NCBI GenBank assembly: GCA_030605745.1
Contig: JAUWHT010000100.1
Coordinates: 1-23,678, forward strand
Source: Pirellulales bacterium
GTDB lineage: Bacteria > Planctomycetota > Planctomycetia > Pirellulales > Thermoguttaceae
Direction: 5' to 3'
DNA length: 23,678 nt
The position numbers and the translations under genes were made by a program. Position 1 is the first letter of the stretch, and every line of letters starts with the position of its first letter. Shown here in pieces: positions 23,542 through 23,678 of the stretch. The notes below the pieces were generated by a model, which worked only from the letters and a program-made list of their open reading frames with translations, was not told where the DNA came from and searched no databases.

Positions 23542-23678
23542 ATGGCAAAGCAGTGCAAGGCGTTTTCGCGCCAGGGAAGAATCAACGTATTTGGGTTCTT
23601 TGGCTGTGCAATTGTAGCACTTGGGACGTTGGCACGGCTTGCCGGTGCTGATGAGGCCGCTGTGGTCTACGTCCCACG
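23542..23678 (+). CDS. Start of a secreted protein, cut by the window edge
   Basis: An open frame begins at ATG 23542, 8 nt after a strong AAGGAGG, and runs to the end of the window (45 complete codons). The N-terminus has basic residues followed by 'FGFFGCAIVALGTLARLAGA', a Sec signal peptide, and then 'DEAAVVYVP'. Too little is present to name a family. It follows the cyclase gene by 70 nt on the same strand. Confidence 0.7.
   Translation, partial: MAKQCKAFSRQGRINVFGFFGCAIVALGTLARLAGADEAAVVYVP

Noticed and set aside
1..23678. tRNA, rRNA, riboswitch or CRISPR array
   Set aside because: No such structure or conserved core was seen on either strand by eye; small non-coding RNAs cannot be excluded without a covariance-model search.

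Overview
The window looks like a chromosomal fragment from a bacterium of the Planctomycetes/Verrucomicrobia/Lentisphaerae (PVC) group, probably a planctomycete. This rests on gene content: a Tat-exported Gfo/Idh/MocA oxidoreductase, secreted FAD-dependent oxidoreductases, Tat-exported TIM-barrel isomerase/epimerase-type proteins and giant secreted proteins in one co-directional cluster. GC content is fairly high and most genes have purine-rich Shine-Dalgarno sites. There is no rRNA or other phylogenetic marker, so the assignment is inference.

Layout: positions 1-1350 (minus strand) hold an IS701-type DDE transposase, cut by the window edge and carrying a frame break at a nine-A tract. Positions 1351-1600 are a non-coding junction with a long palindromic element and a 10-bp direct repeat. 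From 1601 to the right edge every gene is on the plus strand with short gaps or overlaps, so it reads as one long operon or a few nested ones. In order: a zinc-dependent medium-chain dehydrogenase; a giant secreted protein with a decayed PHP/CehA-like domain; a Tat-exported Gfo/Idh/MocA oxidoreductase broken by a 2-nt frameshift; a second copy of the giant protein; a small secreted protein with a perfect 36-nt internal duplication; a secreted glycosidase-like protein; a secreted FAD oxidoreductase; a Tat-exported hydroxypyruvate-isomerase-like TIM barrel; a cytosolic amidohydrolase; a secreted M14 metallocarboxypeptidase; a second FAD oxidoreductase; a second Tat-exported TIM barrel; a third FAD oxidoreductase; an MNT/HEPN pair; an EboD-like sugar phosphate cyclase; and the start of another secreted protein.

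How the genes may work together (inference): most products carry Sec or Tat signals, including redox enzymes that need cofactors. A plausible job is extracytoplasmic oxidation and cleavage of an unusual sugar, cyclitol or glycoside, with the dehydrogenase and amidohydrolase finishing the chemistry in the cytoplasm. No transporter or regulator is visible and the substrate cannot be read from the sequence.

The cluster has been shaped by duplication. The giant protein is present twice and the FAD enzyme three times. The last two FAD genes share a nearly identical 3' end, and just behind each stop codon lies a 63-nt fossil of the C-terminus of an amidohydrolase like the intact one at 14833-15696. 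These fossils, the two frameshifted genes and the decayed PHP domains are the most unusual signals here.
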